Part shown: positions 16,938 through 25,502 of the stretch, piece after piece
How the letters are laid out: each line of letters opens with the position of its first letter
Position numbering within the stretch: the stretch's first letter is position 1
Origin: Streptomyces hyderabadensis
GTDB taxonomy: Bacteria > Actinomycetota > Actinomycetes > Streptomycetales > Streptomycetaceae
Assembly (NCBI RefSeq): GCF_020404845.1
Contig: NZ_JAIOJZ010000044.1
Coordinates: forward strand, 1 to 64,000
Direction: 5' to 3'
DNA length: 64,000 bases
The notes under the pieces: model-generated
Database searches by the model: none
What the model was told of the DNA's origin: nothing
What the model saw: only the letters and a program-made list of their open reading frames with translations
Program-made: the position numbers and the translations under genes

Positions 16938-17792
16938 TCAGGCGTTGCCGGGCGCGGTCTGCCGCTCGCCGGCGTGCAGGGAGCCGAGGAGGGTCAGGGC
17001 GTGGGCCGACGGGCTGCCCGGCTCGGCGTGGTAGATGACGAGCTGCTGCCCCGGCGCGTCGCGGACGTCGAAGGACTGGTACGTCAGCGAGAGAGGGCCC
17101 ACGTCCGGGTGGAGCAACTGCTTGGCGTCCCGTGTCTTGCCGCGCACGGAGTGCTCCGCCCACAGGCGCCGGAACACGGCACTGTGCCCGGTGAGCGTGT
17201 CCACCAGGTCGGCCAGACGCGGGTGTTCGGGATCGAAGCCCGCCGCCTGGCGCAGGTTGGCGACGGCGGCCTGGGCGGCCCGGTCCCAGTCCCGGTAGAA
17301 CTGCCTGCCCGCCGGGTCCAGGAAGGTCATGCGGGCCAGGTTGTCCGCGGGCGTGAACGGGGCGTAGAGCGCGTCGGCCAGGGCGTTGGCGGCCAGGAGG
17401 TCCAGGGTGCGGCTCATGACGAAGGCCGGGGTGTGGGCGTAACCGTCCATCAGCTGACGCAGCTCCGGACTGACCCGTTCGGCGACGTGCAGCGAGTCCC
17501 GGCCGCCGACGGGTGAGAACCCCGCCAGGCGGTGCAGGTGCAGGCGGGCGTCCGTGTCGAGGAGCAGCGCGCGGCCGAGAGCGTCCAGCACCTGCGGTGA
17601 GGGATGGCGCTCGCGTCCCTGCTCAAGGCGGGTGTAGTAGTCGGCGTTGACCCCGGCCAGGACGGCGACCTCCTCACGGCGCAGACCGGCGACCCGGCGC
17701 ACGCCATGGCTCGCCATGCCGACGTCCCGCGGCCGCAGTCCGGCGCGGCGGGCGCGCAGGAACTCCCCGAGTTGGTTGTCGTCGATGCCCAT
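16938..17792 (-). CDS. XRE regulator with MmyB-like ligand-binding domain
   Basis: 284 residues. N-terminal helix-turn-helix about residues 8-75 (LGEFLRARRAGLRPRDVGMA, RVAGLRREEVAVLAGVNADY, RLEQGRERHPSPQVL) and a C-terminal MmyB-type PAS-like domain (PAFVMSRTLDLLAANALADA, LTYQSFDVRDAPGQQLVIYH). The ATG at 17792 follows TTGGGAG. These regulators usually repress a divergent oxidoreductase or efflux gene. Here the divergent partner is the Atu4866-like/MFS/SDR group, and two inverted repeats lie between them. The ligand is unknown; the domain suggests a hydrophobic small molecule. Confidence 0.9.
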   Translation of the reverse strand: MGIDDNQLGEFLRARRAGLRPRDVGMASHGVRRVAGLRREEVAVLAGVNADYYTRLEQGRERHPSPQVLDALGRALLLDTDARLHLHRLAGFSPVGGRDSLHVAERVSPELRQLMDGYAHTPAFVMSRTLDLLAANALADALYAPFTPADNLARMTFLDPAGRQFYRDWDRAAQAAVANLRQAAGFDPEHPRLADLVDTLTGHSAVFRRLWAEHSVRGKTRDAKQLLHPDVGPLSLTYQSFDVRDAPGQQLVIYHAEPGSPSAHALTLLGSLHAGERQTAPGNA

Positions 17793-17825
17793 GCTCCCAA
17801 GGCTAGGCGGTGCTCCGGTGTGCTT

Positions 17826-17871
17826 CCTGGGTGTGCCGCACCCAGGCAGAGAGCGCCCTGGTAGCACCAGG
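17826..17871. promoter_or_regulatory. Two inverted repeats in the XRE/Atu4866 divergent promoter
   Basis: CCTGGGTG, five bases, CACCCAGG (17826-17846) and CCTGGT, three bases, ACCAGG (17857-17871). Both share CCTGG...CCAGG arms and are the best operator candidates for the XRE protein at 16938. A related CCCTG...CAGGG element lies in front of another MmyB-type XRE gene at 56469. Confidence 0.5.
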
Positions 17872-17926
17872 CTGACCTGCGCAGACTCGGTCGGGCACAC
17901 ACCGCTCACCGAGAAGGGGAATCCCG

Positions 17927-18205
17927 ATGACAGCGAACGCGCGGGGCGACCGAAGCCCCGGGAACGCCGACGTGGTCGGCATGTGGGTCACCGCGGACGG
18001 CCACATCCGTCAGGAACTGCTGCCGGACGGGCGCTACGACGAGGCCCGGGGGGACCGGCGCAGCGCGTACACCGGCCGGTACACGGTGACCGGCAACCAC
18101 ATCGACTACGTCGACGACACCGGCTTCACCGCCACCGGAGACCTGCGGGACGGCGTGCTCCACCACGAGCACCTCGTGCTGTACCGCGAGGAGGAGCCCT
18201 CGTGA
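17927..18205 (+). CDS. Atu4866-like small protein
   Basis: 92 residues, one small beta-barrel domain: VVGMWVTADGHIRQELLPDG, AYTGRYTVTGNHIDYVDDTG and LHHEHLVLYRE match the Atu4866 family, named for an Agrobacterium protein of known fold but unknown function. It is the first gene of a group with an MFS exporter (overlapping GTGA junction) and an SDR, divergent from an XRE regulator. The same small protein is often linked to oxidoreductases and efflux genes, so a ligand-binding or detoxification role is plausible, but that is inference. Confidence 0.8.
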   Translation: MTANARGDRSPGNADVVGMWVTADGHIRQELLPDGRYDEARGDRRSAYTGRYTVTGNHIDYVDDTGFTATGDLRDGVLHHEHLVLYREEEPS

Positions 18206-19659
18206 GGAAGGACGGAGGCCCCGCCGCCGCAGGCGTCCGTGATACCGCAGGCGCCCCCGGCACCGAGGCGGCTCACGAGGCGTCCCCGACGCCCGGTACC
18301 TGGGCCCTGCTGGTCCTGTGCGCGGCTCATTTCATGGACACCGTCGACCTCTCGGACGTGGGCGTGGCCCTGCCGGCCATTCAGCGCGACCTCGGCATGA
18401 CGTCGGGCTCCCTGCAGTGGGTCGTCTCCGCGTACGCCCTCGGCTACGGCGGCTTCCTCCTCCTCGGCGGCAGGGTCGCCGACCTGTTCGGACGGCGACG
18501 GGTCTTCCTCACCGCGGTCGCCGTCTTCGGGGCGGTGAGCGTACTCGGAGCGCTCGCTCCCACCGGGGGCCTGCTGATCGCGGCGAGGCTGGCGAAGGGG
18601 GTCGCCGCGGGATTCCTCGCCCCGGCGGCGCTCTCCCTGATCACCACCGGCTGGCCCGAGGGCCCGCGCCGCGGCCGTGCCCTCGGGTGGTACGCCACCG
18701 CGGGCGCCTGCGGCTTCGTCGGAGGACTCGTCCTCGGCGGCGTACTCACCGAACTCTCCTGGCGCCTGGTCTTCGCCCTCCCCGTGCCGCTCGCCGTGGG
18801 GGCACTGTTCGCCGGGCGCCGCCTCCTTCCGGCGGACCCCCGGGGCGGCACCCGCGACAAGATCGACGTGCCCGGCGCGCTGACGGCCACCGCGGGGCTG
18901 GTGCTGCTGGTCTACGCCCTCGCGCAGGCTCCGTCGCACGGCTGGCTCTCCGGCCGTACCCTCGTCCTGTTCGCCGCCGCGGTCGGCCTGCTCGTCCTGT
19001 TCCTGCGGGTCGAGTCCCGCGCGCGCCGGCCGTTGGTCCCGCTGTCCTTCCTCACCCGCCGGGCGACCGCCGGCACCAACCTGACGATCTTCGCCATGTG
19101 GGGCGCCTACACGTCCTTCGCGTTCCTCGCCACGCTGCACCTGCAGAACGTGCTGGGCTGGACACCGCTGCAGACCGCCGGCGCCTTCGTCCCGCTCGGC
19201 CTCGCCAACGGCGCGCTGGCGCCGTTCGCGGGACGGCTCGCCGCCCGGTTCGGCGTGCCCAGGACGATCGCCGCCGGGATGCTGCTCCTCGCGCTGTCCT
19301 ACGCCCTGTTCTTCCGCCTCGGCCCCGACAGTTCCTTCCTCACCGTGGTCCTGCCGGTCATGGTCGTCAACGGGATCGGAACGGCGGCCACGTTCCCCGC
19401 GCTGAACATGAGCGCGGTGTCCGGAGTGCCCGACCGGGACCAGGGACTGGCAGGAGCCCTGCTCAACACCTTCATGCAGATCGGCGGCGCCGTCGTGCTG
19501 GCTCTCGTCACCGCGGTCGTCGAGGCCGGACAGCAGGCGGACCCGGCCGACCCGCTGGCGGGCTACGGCGCCGGTACCGCCGTCATCGTCGCCACCGTGC
19601 TCGCCGGCCTGGGCGCCACCCTGCTCGTCCGGTCCGGGCCGGACCGCCGAGATCCCTGA
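18202..19659 (+). CDS. MFS drug exporter, DHA2 (14-helix) type
   Basis: 485 residues. The GTG at 18202 overlaps the preceding stop (GTGA). It has the MFS loop motif GGRVADLFGRRRVFL after helix 2, the antiporter motif C region GWYATAGACGFVGGLVLGGV, and the long central helices typical of EmrB/QacA pumps. The first helix reads LLVLCAAHFMDTVDLSDVGV, with the family's Asp in helix 1. Likely exports a hydrophobic toxic compound using the proton gradient. Coupled translation with the Atu4866-like gene and control by the divergent XRE regulator suggest an inducible detoxification unit. Confidence 0.88.
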   Translation: MRKDGGPAAAGVRDTAGAPGTEAAHEASPTPGTWALLVLCAAHFMDTVDLSDVGVALPAIQRDLGMTSGSLQWVVSAYALGYGGFLLLGGRVADLFGRRRVFLTAVAVFGAVSVLGALAPTGGLLIAARLAKGVAAGFLAPAALSLITTGWPEGPRRGRALGWYATAGACGFVGGLVLGGVLTELSWRLVFALPVPLAVGALFAGRRLLPADPRGGTRDKIDVPGALTATAGLVLLVYALAQAPSHGWLSGRTLVLFAAAVGLLVLFLRVESRARRPLVPLSFLTRRATAGTNLTIFAMWGAYTSFAFLATLHLQNVLGWTPLQTAGAFVPLGLANGALAPFAGRLAARFGVPRTIAAGMLLLALSYALFFRLGPDSSFLTVVLPVMVVNGIGTAATFPALNMSAVSGVPDRDQGLAGALLNTFMQIGGAVVLALVTAVVEAGQQADPADPLAGYGAGTAVIVATVLAGLGATLLVRSGPDRRDP

Positions 19660-19771
19660 CGACGTGGCCCCCATGGCCCCCGGCTCCACCCCCTGCCGAG
19701 CCAACCGTCACCGCGTACCCCGCCCCCGACCACCGGCCGCCCCGACCACCGACGTACTGGAGAACTCCCTC

Positions 19772-20539
19772 ATGACATCCGCCACCCACCCCACCGAAAC
19801 CGCCGAGTTCGGCGGACGGACGGCTCTCGTGACCGGCGCCGCGCGTGGCGTCGGCAAGGAGACCGTGGCCCTGCTCCACGCCCGTGGCGCCCGCGTGGTC
19901 GCCCTCGACATACGCACCGAACTCGCCTCGCTGCCCGAGGAGTTCCCCGGAGTCGTCACGGCGACCGGCGACGTCACCTCGGAAGAGACCGCCACCCGCG
20001 CGGTGGCGACCGCCGTCGACGCCTTCGGCGGGCTGGACATCCTGGTCAACAACGCCGGACGCACCCTGAACAAGCCGGTCACGCACACCACCGCCCAGGA
20101 CTGGGACGACGTGATGGACGTCAACGCCCGCGGCGCCTTCCTCTTCGCCCGCGAAGCCTTCCGGGCCATGGCGGAGCGCGGCGGCGGCGCCATCGTCAGC
20201 ACCGGTTCCTACGCGTCCACCGTCGGGCTGCCCGAGGGTGCCGCCTACAGCGCCTCGAAGGGCGCTCTGGCCCAGTTGACCAAGGTGCTGGCCCTGGAGG
20301 GCGGTCCGCTGGGCATCCGTGCCAACCTCGTGGCCGCGGGTGTCATCGAGACCGACTTCCTGGACACCTTCCGCCCCGACAGCCGTGCTTACCTCGCTTC
20401 CTTCGCGGACGTCCACCCCCTGGGCAGGGTGGCACAGCCCCGCGAGGTCGCGGAGGTCCTGTGCTTCCTGGCCTCGCCGCGGTCCTCCTTCGTCACCGGC
20501 GCCGTGCTCGCCGCGGACGGCGGCTTCACCGCGGCCTGA
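19772..20539 (+). CDS. SDR family oxidoreductase (FabG-like)
   Basis: 255 residues, classical SDR: cofactor motif TGAARGVGKET, NNAG (LDILVNNAGRT), catalytic Ser in STGSYAS, catalytic YSASK, and FLASPRSSFVTGAVLAADGG at the end. Acidic LDIRTE after strand 2 suggests NAD rather than NADP. It is 112 bp after the MFS gene on the same strand and may belong to the same transcript. Substrate unknown, an alcohol or keto compound. Confidence 0.85.
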   Translation: MTSATHPTETAEFGGRTALVTGAARGVGKETVALLHARGARVVALDIRTELASLPEEFPGVVTATGDVTSEETATRAVATAVDAFGGLDILVNNAGRTLNKPVTHTTAQDWDDVMDVNARGAFLFAREAFRAMAERGGGAIVSTGSYASTVGLPEGAAYSASKGALAQLTKVLALEGGPLGIRANLVAAGVIETDFLDTFRPDSRAYLASFADVHPLGRVAQPREVAEVLCFLASPRSSFVTGAVLAADGGFTAA

Positions 20540-20772
20540 GCGGGCCACCGAGCGTGGCGCCGGCGGTTGCGGTGTTGCCCGCGCCCGTCACGGTCACTAA
20601 GGTCGGCCGGGTGACTGCCGGGTCGGCCATGGGCCACGCACGAGTGAGGTTCCCGGCCTCGGCGTGAGCGCGAGGCGGGCGAGAGCCCCGCCCCCTTTCT
20701 CCGCGTCCGAGTTCCCGCGCCCACAAGGGGCGCCTCGTTCCAGCGACTCCCGAGACCGGAGACACCTCACCG

Positions 20773-21204
20773 ATGTCCACTGATCAGCAGTACCCGCCGT
20801 CCGCGTCCGAACTTCCGGCGACCGGCGTGCAGTTGAACCACACCGCCGTGTACGCCAGTGACCGGCACCTGTCCGCCGAGTTCCTCGCCGCGGTCCTGGG
20901 CCTGCGGGTGGGTGCGCCGTTCGGGCCGTTCCTGCCCGTCGACCTCGGCAACGGCGTGACGCTCGACTTCTACGAGATGAGGGAGGAGCCGATCCAGTCG
21001 CAGCACTACGCCTTCCTCGTCCCGGACGAGCGGTTCGACGCCGTCATCTCCCGTCTGGAGACGCTCGACGTCACCTACTACGCCGACCCCGGCCACACCG
21101 ACCCCGGCCGGATCAACCGTCTGTTCGGCGGCCGCGGCGCCTACTTCGACGACCCGGACGGTCACAACATGGAGGTCATGACCCGGCCCTACGCCCGACC
21201 CTAG
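20773..21204 (+). CDS. VOC superfamily (glyoxalase-like) protein
   Basis: 143 residues with the paired beta-alpha-beta modules of the vicinal-oxygen-chelate fold: VQLNHTAVYASDRHLSAEFL at the start, FYEMREEPIQSQHYAFLVPD in the middle and GGRGAYFDDPDGHNMEVMTR at the end. Candidate metal ligands are the His of LNHTAV, the His of SQHYAF and the Glu of HNMEVM. Such single-fold proteins can be lyases, dioxygenases or resistance binding proteins; nothing here decides. It overlaps the convergent SDR gene by 4 bp. The 233 bp upstream hold only its promoter region. Confidence 0.8.
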   Translation: MSTDQQYPPSASELPATGVQLNHTAVYASDRHLSAEFLAAVLGLRVGAPFGPFLPVDLGNGVTLDFYEMREEPIQSQHYAFLVPDERFDAVISRLETLDVTYYADPGHTDPGRINRLFGGRGAYFDDPDGHNMEVMTRPYARP

Positions 21205-22190
21205 GGCGCGACGGAGCCGCCGGAGGCGAGCAAACCGCTGGAGACGGTCCACAGACGCTCGGCGGTGGCGGGGTCGAGCGCCCATTCCTTGACACCGTGC
21301 GGGTGCTGCGCGAGGTCGGCGTCGTCCGGCACCGTGTAGGCCTCCTGCCCGTCGTCGAGGTAGTGGCCCCCGGAGTGCGCGAACTCGGGCGAGACGGCGG
21401 CGACCACGGTGGTCGCCGCCCCCTGCTCGACCGTCTTGTAGGTGAAGACCCCGGCGGCCTCCGCCGCGTCGAGCGACGCCTTCTGTTCCGGCGTGAAGTT
21501 GCGCTGCAGCCCCGTCGCGACACCGCCGGGGTTCACCGTGTTGGCGACGATTCCGTCGCACGCCCACCGGCGGGTCGCCGCCACGGAGAAGAGGGAGTTG
21601 GCGGTCTTCGACTGCGCGTAGGCGATCTGCGGGTGGTAGGCGCGGCGCTCGAAGTGGAGATCGTCGAAGTCGATGCCGGACCGCATGTGGGCCGTCGAGC
21701 CGACCGAGACGATCCGTGCTCCGTCGCGGTCGCCCGCGCCCCGGGCCAGGGCGCGGTGCAGTCCGGTGGCCAGGGCGAAGTGACCGAGATGGTTCGTCGC
21801 GAACTGCAGCTCCCAGCCCTCGGGCGTCCGTTCCAGGCCGCCCGTGACCAGGCCTGCGTTGTTGACGAGCAGGTGCAGCGGGCCGCCCCACGCGTCGACG
21901 AACCGGCCGACGGAACGCCGGTCGGCGAGGTCGAGCCGGCCGACACGCGGCCGGGCCCGACCGGTCGACTCCGCGATCGCCCCGGCGACGGTGTCGCCCG
22001 CGCTCGTGTTCCGGACGGCGAGCGTGACGTCCGCCCCGGCGGCGGTCAGCGCCCGAGCCGTCTCGGCGCCGAGCCCGGAGGAAGCTCCCGTGACGATCGC
22101 GCGGACACCGGTGAGGTCGATGCCCTCCAGCACCTCGTCCGCCGTACTGGAGGAGGTGAAGGGCGTGGAGATGAGCTGACGAGGGTCCAT
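21201..22190 (-). CDS. SDR oxidoreductase (retinol-dehydrogenase/WWOX-like)
   Basis: 329 residues, longer than a FabG type. It shows TGASSGLGAETARALTAAGA, LLVNNAGLVTGG, ATNHLGHFALATGLH and a catalytic YAQSKTANSLF, as in plant- and actinobacterial-type light-dependent-like and retinol-type SDRs. The ATG at 22190 sits right at the edge of the divergent promoter shared with the TetR at 22252, so it is very likely that regulator's target. The substrate cannot be read from the sequence. Confidence 0.85.
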   Translation of the reverse strand: MDPRQLISTPFTSSSTADEVLEGIDLTGVRAIVTGASSGLGAETARALTAAGADVTLAVRNTSAGDTVAGAIAESTGRARPRVGRLDLADRRSVGRFVDAWGGPLHLLVNNAGLVTGGLERTPEGWELQFATNHLGHFALATGLHRALARGAGDRDGARIVSVGSTAHMRSGIDFDDLHFERRAYHPQIAYAQSKTANSLFSVAATRRWACDGIVANTVNPGGVATGLQRNFTPEQKASLDAAEAAGVFTYKTVEQGAATTVVAAVSPEFAHSGGHYLDDGQEAYTVPDDADLAQHPHGVKEWALDPATAERLWTVSSGLLASGGSVAP

Positions 22191-22196
22191 GTCGCC

Positions 22197-22226
22197 ACTA
22201 TACGAACTGGACAGGATTTGTATAGT
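22197..22226. promoter_or_regulatory. TetR operator between SDR and tetR
   Basis: ACTATACGAA ... TTTGTATAGT: 7-bp perfect outer arms (ACTATAC/GTATAGT) over 30 bp, filling most of the 61-bp gap between the divergent starts. TATAGT also looks like a -10 box for tetR, so binding would shut off both promoters. Confidence 0.75.
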
Positions 22227-22251
22227 GCGGTCGGTCTCGTATGCTCGCCCC

Positions 22252-22827
22252 ATGAGCAGTCCCGACGCCGGCCCTCCGCCCTCGACAGGTCCTGACGTCG
22301 AGCGTCGGACCGTGGTCCTGGAGTCCGCCATGGCCACCTTCGCGCGATTCGGCTACCGGAAGACATCGATGGAGGAGGTGGCGCGGGCGGCGCACATCTC
22401 CCGGCCGGGCCTCTACTTCCTCTTCGCCTCGAAGCAGACCCTGTTCCGTGCCGCGGTCACCCAGGCCCTGGACCGCGACCTCACCGCCGTCGAACAGGCC
22501 CTGGCCGACCGCGACCGCCCCCTGCCGGAGCGCCTCGTCGCAGCGTTCGACCAGTGGGCGGGCCGCTACATCGGCGGCCCGCTCGGCCAGGACGTCACGA
22601 CGGTCGTCGAGGACAACCCCGACATCCTCGGGGACATCGTCTCGACCGCGCCGCGACGCTTCGAGCAACTGATCACGGAGGCGATCGCCGCCGAGACGGG
22701 ACGAGAGGCGGCCCGCCCCGTCGCACAGACCCTGATCAGCACATCGATCGGCCTCAAACACCAGGTCCGGTCACGGGACATGTATCTCGAGCGGCTGGCG
22801 ATCGCCATCGGCCTGCTGGCGCCCTGA
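22252..22827 (+). CDS. TetR/AcrR family regulator
   Basis: 191 residues. N-terminal HTH: RRTVVLESAMATFARFGYRK, TSMEEVARAAHISRPGLYFL, FASKQTLFRAAV. The C-terminal region includes a WAGRYIGGPL segment and an all-helical ligand domain. Divergent from the SDR at 21201 with the operator at 22197 between them. The inducer is unknown; the pair is self-contained. Confidence 0.88.
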   Translation: MSSPDAGPPPSTGPDVERRTVVLESAMATFARFGYRKTSMEEVARAAHISRPGLYFLFASKQTLFRAAVTQALDRDLTAVEQALADRDRPLPERLVAAFDQWAGRYIGGPLGQDVTTVVEDNPDILGDIVSTAPRRFEQLITEAIAAETGREAARPVAQTLISTSIGLKHQVRSRDMYLERLAIAIGLLAP

Positions 22828-22887
22828 GTCCGGGCTTCTCGGGGCCGACGGCGGTGATCACGCCGAGGCCCGGCCGAACCCCGTGCG

Positions 22888-23481
22888 TCACGCCCTCGTC
22901 CTCGGATTCGCCCTGCGACCGGGGCGGACCTGGTCGCCGCTGCGCGGTCCGACGCCCCCGGACGCGGCCGGAGTTCCGTCCGGGGCGAACGAGTGGCGGA
23001 AGGTGAAGGCGTGCGGCGCGGAGCCGTGACCGTGGAGGTGCTCCAGCCGGGAGACCCCTTCCCGCCAGGTGGGTGTCGTGCCCTCGTGGACCCACCAGAA
23101 CACGTGAGTGGGGTGTCCCGCCCGCTCGAACCAGTCGTAGCGCCTGTTCAGTGCCTCACGGTGCAGACCGGTGTAGACGGCGTCGAAGGCCGACCGCAGG
23201 TCGGTCCAGAGCGAGAGGGTCGTCGCCAGGGCGGCGGTTTCCGGGGTGCGGCCCTTGCCGTACCAAGTGGGTACGGCGAACTCTCCCCAGGCGCCCCAGT
23301 CGGCCTCGAAGAGCGCGCCCCGGTCGGCGTCTGCCGGTTCGGCGCGCGCCAGGTATCCGGGGTGTCGGCCGATCCTCCGGTAGACGGCCTCGCCGAGGGC
23401 GTAGAACTCGTGGGTGAGCGGTGCCGGATCGGCGAGCGGCGCTTTGAGGACGCCGAATGTGTACAGAGCAAGATGGGGCAT
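22888..23481 (-). CDS. DUF3291 family protein
   Basis: 197 residues. Starts MPHLALYTFGVLKAPLADPA and continues FYALGEAVYRRIGRHPGYLA, TALATTLSLWTDLRSAFDAVY and WFERAGHPTHVFWWV: the DUF3291 family, an alpha-beta fold resembling dimeric stress-response monooxygenase-like barrels. No function is established. GGGAGAG precedes the ATG at 23481. It lies 203 bp downstream of the MFS exporter gene on the same strand, but a palindrome between them suggests its own promoter. Confidence 0.8.
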   Translation of the reverse strand: MPHLALYTFGVLKAPLADPAPLTHEFYALGEAVYRRIGRHPGYLARAEPADADRGALFEADWGAWGEFAVPTWYGKGRTPETAALATTLSLWTDLRSAFDAVYTGLHREALNRRYDWFERAGHPTHVFWWVHEGTTPTWREGVSRLEHLHGHGSAPHAFTFRHSFAPDGTPAASGGVGPRSGDQVRPGRRANPRTRA

Positions 23482-23590
23482 GTGTCTCTCCCTGGTCGGG
23501 GGTGCCTGGTGGGGACCCGGTCCGGGATCCCGGCACCGGTGCGGCCCCGAGGACCGCTGGGCGACCGCTCGCGATCGCCGAGGACCAGGT

Positions 23591-23606
23591 GAAGGTAGCC
23601 ACCTTC
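23591..23606. promoter_or_regulatory. Palindrome upstream of the DUF3291 gene
   Basis: GAAGGTAGCCACCTTC: 6-bp arms GAAGGT/ACCTTC with a 4-bp centre, 110 bp upstream of the DUF3291 start. Could be an operator for an unlinked regulator or the terminator of the MFS gene; its short stem favours an operator. Confidence 0.35.
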
Positions 23607-23684
23607 GCGAGCCATGTCGAAGTTGCGCTTTCTCCGTCCAAGTGGCCTCCTCCATGGGGAATATGCGGCCCCGGATCAGAGCTG

Positions 23685-25253
23685 TCACGCACCGCGGTCG
23701 GCAGGTGCGGGCAGAGGATCCGGCGTGCGCCCGCCGGCGGCGACCGTCCTGCGACTGGACGTGCGCGTGCAGACCGTCACGAGCAGGGCGAGCGCGCTCA
23801 CCCCCGCCGCGGCGAGTCCCGTGGTGTGCATGGCATCGAGAAACGCCGGCCCGGCGGCGTGCGCAGCCGCGGGGTCGCCCGTGTCCAGTGCGGAGGCCAG
23901 GGACTCCGACGCCGTGCGGCGCAGGGCCTCCGGCGCACCGCTGAGCCGTTCCTGGATCAGGGCCGAGTAGCGGGCCCAGAGCAGGGAGCCGAGGACCGCG
24001 ACGCCGAGCGCGCTGCCCAGTTGGCGCAGCGTGTTCAGCAGTGCCGAACCCGCGCCCGCCCGTTCCGCGGGCACCGCGGCGGAGGCCAGGGTCGTGCCGG
24101 GCGCGAGGACGAGCGCGAAGCCCAGTTGCAGTGCGAAGGCGTCCACGGCGAACCAGCCGGGCCAGGTGCCCAGACCCAGCGCGCTCACCCCGGCGAACGC
24201 CACGGTCATCAGGGCGGTACCGGCGGCAATGGTCTTCCTGGCCCCGAACCGTTCCGCCGCCACCCGGGACAGGGGCGCACCGGCCACCAGTCCGGCCGAC
24301 AGGGGGATGAGCAGCAGTCCGGTGCGGAACGGCGAGTATCCGCGCAGGATCTGCAGGTAGAACGTGGTGAAGTACAGGTATCCGAAGACGACGAACGAGC
24401 CCAGCGTCAGCGCCACCGCGGCGACGGTGAACGAGGCGTTCTTGAACAGGCGTACGTCCAGGAGCGCGTCGCGATGCCGGGACTCGGCGTAGGTGAGTCC
24501 GGCCAGCACCACGGCACCGGCCAGCACGGGCAGCCACGTGCCGGGGTAGGCCCAGCCGTCGTCCGTCGCGTGGACCACGCCGAACACGAGCAGTCCGATG
24601 CCCGCCAGCGAGGCGACGACGGGCAGGACGCGCAGCCCGCCACCGCCGCCGCTCGCCGGGATGCCGGGTACCCAGACCAGCGTCGCCGAGAGCCCGGCCA
24701 GCGCGACCAGGGCGACGAGTTCGAGCACGGAGCCCCACCACAGGCCCGCACTCAGCAGGGCTCCGCCCAGCAGCGGGCCGAGCGAGATGGACAGGCCCGA
24801 CGCGGCCGCCCAGGTGGCGATGGCGCGGGCGCGTTTCCCGGCCGGGAAGAGCCGCAGGATCACGGCGAGGGTGGTGGGCATGATGGTGGCGGCCGCCACG
24901 CCCATGAGCGCGCGCAGGACGACGACCCACAGCGGTGAACCGAGGAATCCGGCCAGCGACGTCGTCACGGTGAAGGCCGCCGTCCCCCAGACCAGGAGCC
25001 GCTTCAGGCCGAACCGGTCGGCCGCGGCGCCTGCCACCAGGAGGAAGCCCGCGAAGGTGAGGGTGTAGGAGTTCAGGATCCACTGCTGCTCGGTGTTGCT
25101 CGCCCCCAGGGTGTTCCGCATCGTGGGGAGTGCCACGTTGAGGATGGTGCTGCCCAGGAGTACCGCGGAAACCGTCAGTGTGAGGGCGGCCAGCGCCAGG
25201 GCGGGCCGGACGGCCGTCCGGCGCGGGTGCGTGGTCGTGGAGCTGTCGGTCAC
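23685..25253 (-). CDS. MFS drug exporter, EmrB/QacA (DHA2) type
   Basis: 522 residues, 14 predicted helices. It shows LNVALPTMRNTLGAS, the helix 2-3 loop GAAADRFGLKRLLVWG, motif C in TWAAASGLSISLGPLLGGAL, and EQQWILNSYTLTFAG, all typical of drug:H+ antiporters. The GTG at 25253 has GGGGAC upstream. It faces a TetR gene 242 bp away, the standard layout of an inducible efflux pump. Between them is the stump of a FAD monooxygenase on this gene's strand, so the pump was probably once the second gene of a monooxygenase-exporter operon. Confidence 0.9.
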   Translation of the reverse strand: MTDSSTTTHPRRTAVRPALALAALTLTVSAVLLGSTILNVALPTMRNTLGASNTEQQWILNSYTLTFAGFLLVAGAAADRFGLKRLLVWGTAAFTVTTSLAGFLGSPLWVVVLRALMGVAAATIMPTTLAVILRLFPAGKRARAIATWAAASGLSISLGPLLGGALLSAGLWWGSVLELVALVALAGLSATLVWVPGIPASGGGGGLRVLPVVASLAGIGLLVFGVVHATDDGWAYPGTWLPVLAGAVVLAGLTYAESRHRDALLDVRLFKNASFTVAAVALTLGSFVVFGYLYFTTFYLQILRGYSPFRTGLLLIPLSAGLVAGAPLSRVAAERFGARKTIAAGTALMTVAFAGVSALGLGTWPGWFAVDAFALQLGFALVLAPGTTLASAAVPAERAGAGSALLNTLRQLGSALGVAVLGSLLWARYSALIQERLSGAPEALRRTASESLASALDTGDPAAAHAAGPAFLDAMHTTGLAAAGVSALALLVTVCTRTSSRRTVAAGGRTPDPLPAPADRGA

Positions 25254-25289
25254 CGGAGCGTCCCCTGCCCGGAGCCGGCCGGGGCGGTG

Positions 25290-25441
25290 CTGACGCCGGC
25301 CCAGGCTTGGCGGGTGTGTTCGGCCGGCCGATCGGCCGCCGGATCATGTTCCGGTACGGCCGTGGGCACCCCGGCCACCCGCGGTTCGCAGTCCGGCCAC
25401 AACCCCGTCGGTCCGGCACCGGTGACGGCAACGTGCTCTGT
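25290..25441 (-). pseudogene. N-terminal stump of a FAD-dependent monooxygenase
   Basis: Minus-strand frame from 25441 reads TEHVAVTGAGPTGLWPDCEP then RVAGVPTAVPEHDPAADR. This is the FAD Rossmann opening of a class A monooxygenase (normal form VxVVGAGPTGLxLAxELxLAGVPxxVLERxxxxDR) with substitutions of several conserved positions. After about 45 residues homology ends. A deletion has removed the remainder, and the following MFS gene is in a different frame. Confidence 0.65.
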
Positions 25442-25473
25442 CACAAACCCTCCTCTATCACTGACCAAGAAGC

Positions 25474-25502
25474 TGTTCTCAGATATACTCGATCAGTGAA
25501 CA
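25474..25502. promoter_or_regulatory. TetR operator overlapping the regulator's start
   Basis: TGTTC at 25474-25478 and GAACA at 25498-25502 bracket a region with further matches (TGTTCnCnGAT...ATCnGnGAACA). The GTG start at 25496 lies inside it. A second symmetrical pair, TCACTGA at 25458 and TCAGTGA at 25493, overlaps it. Strong autoregulation is expected, with the MFS promoter in the same gap. Confidence 0.55.

Noticed and set aside
22197..22226. Rho-independent terminator
   Set aside because: The inverted repeat is AT-rich, lies between divergent starts and is far better explained as a TetR operator.
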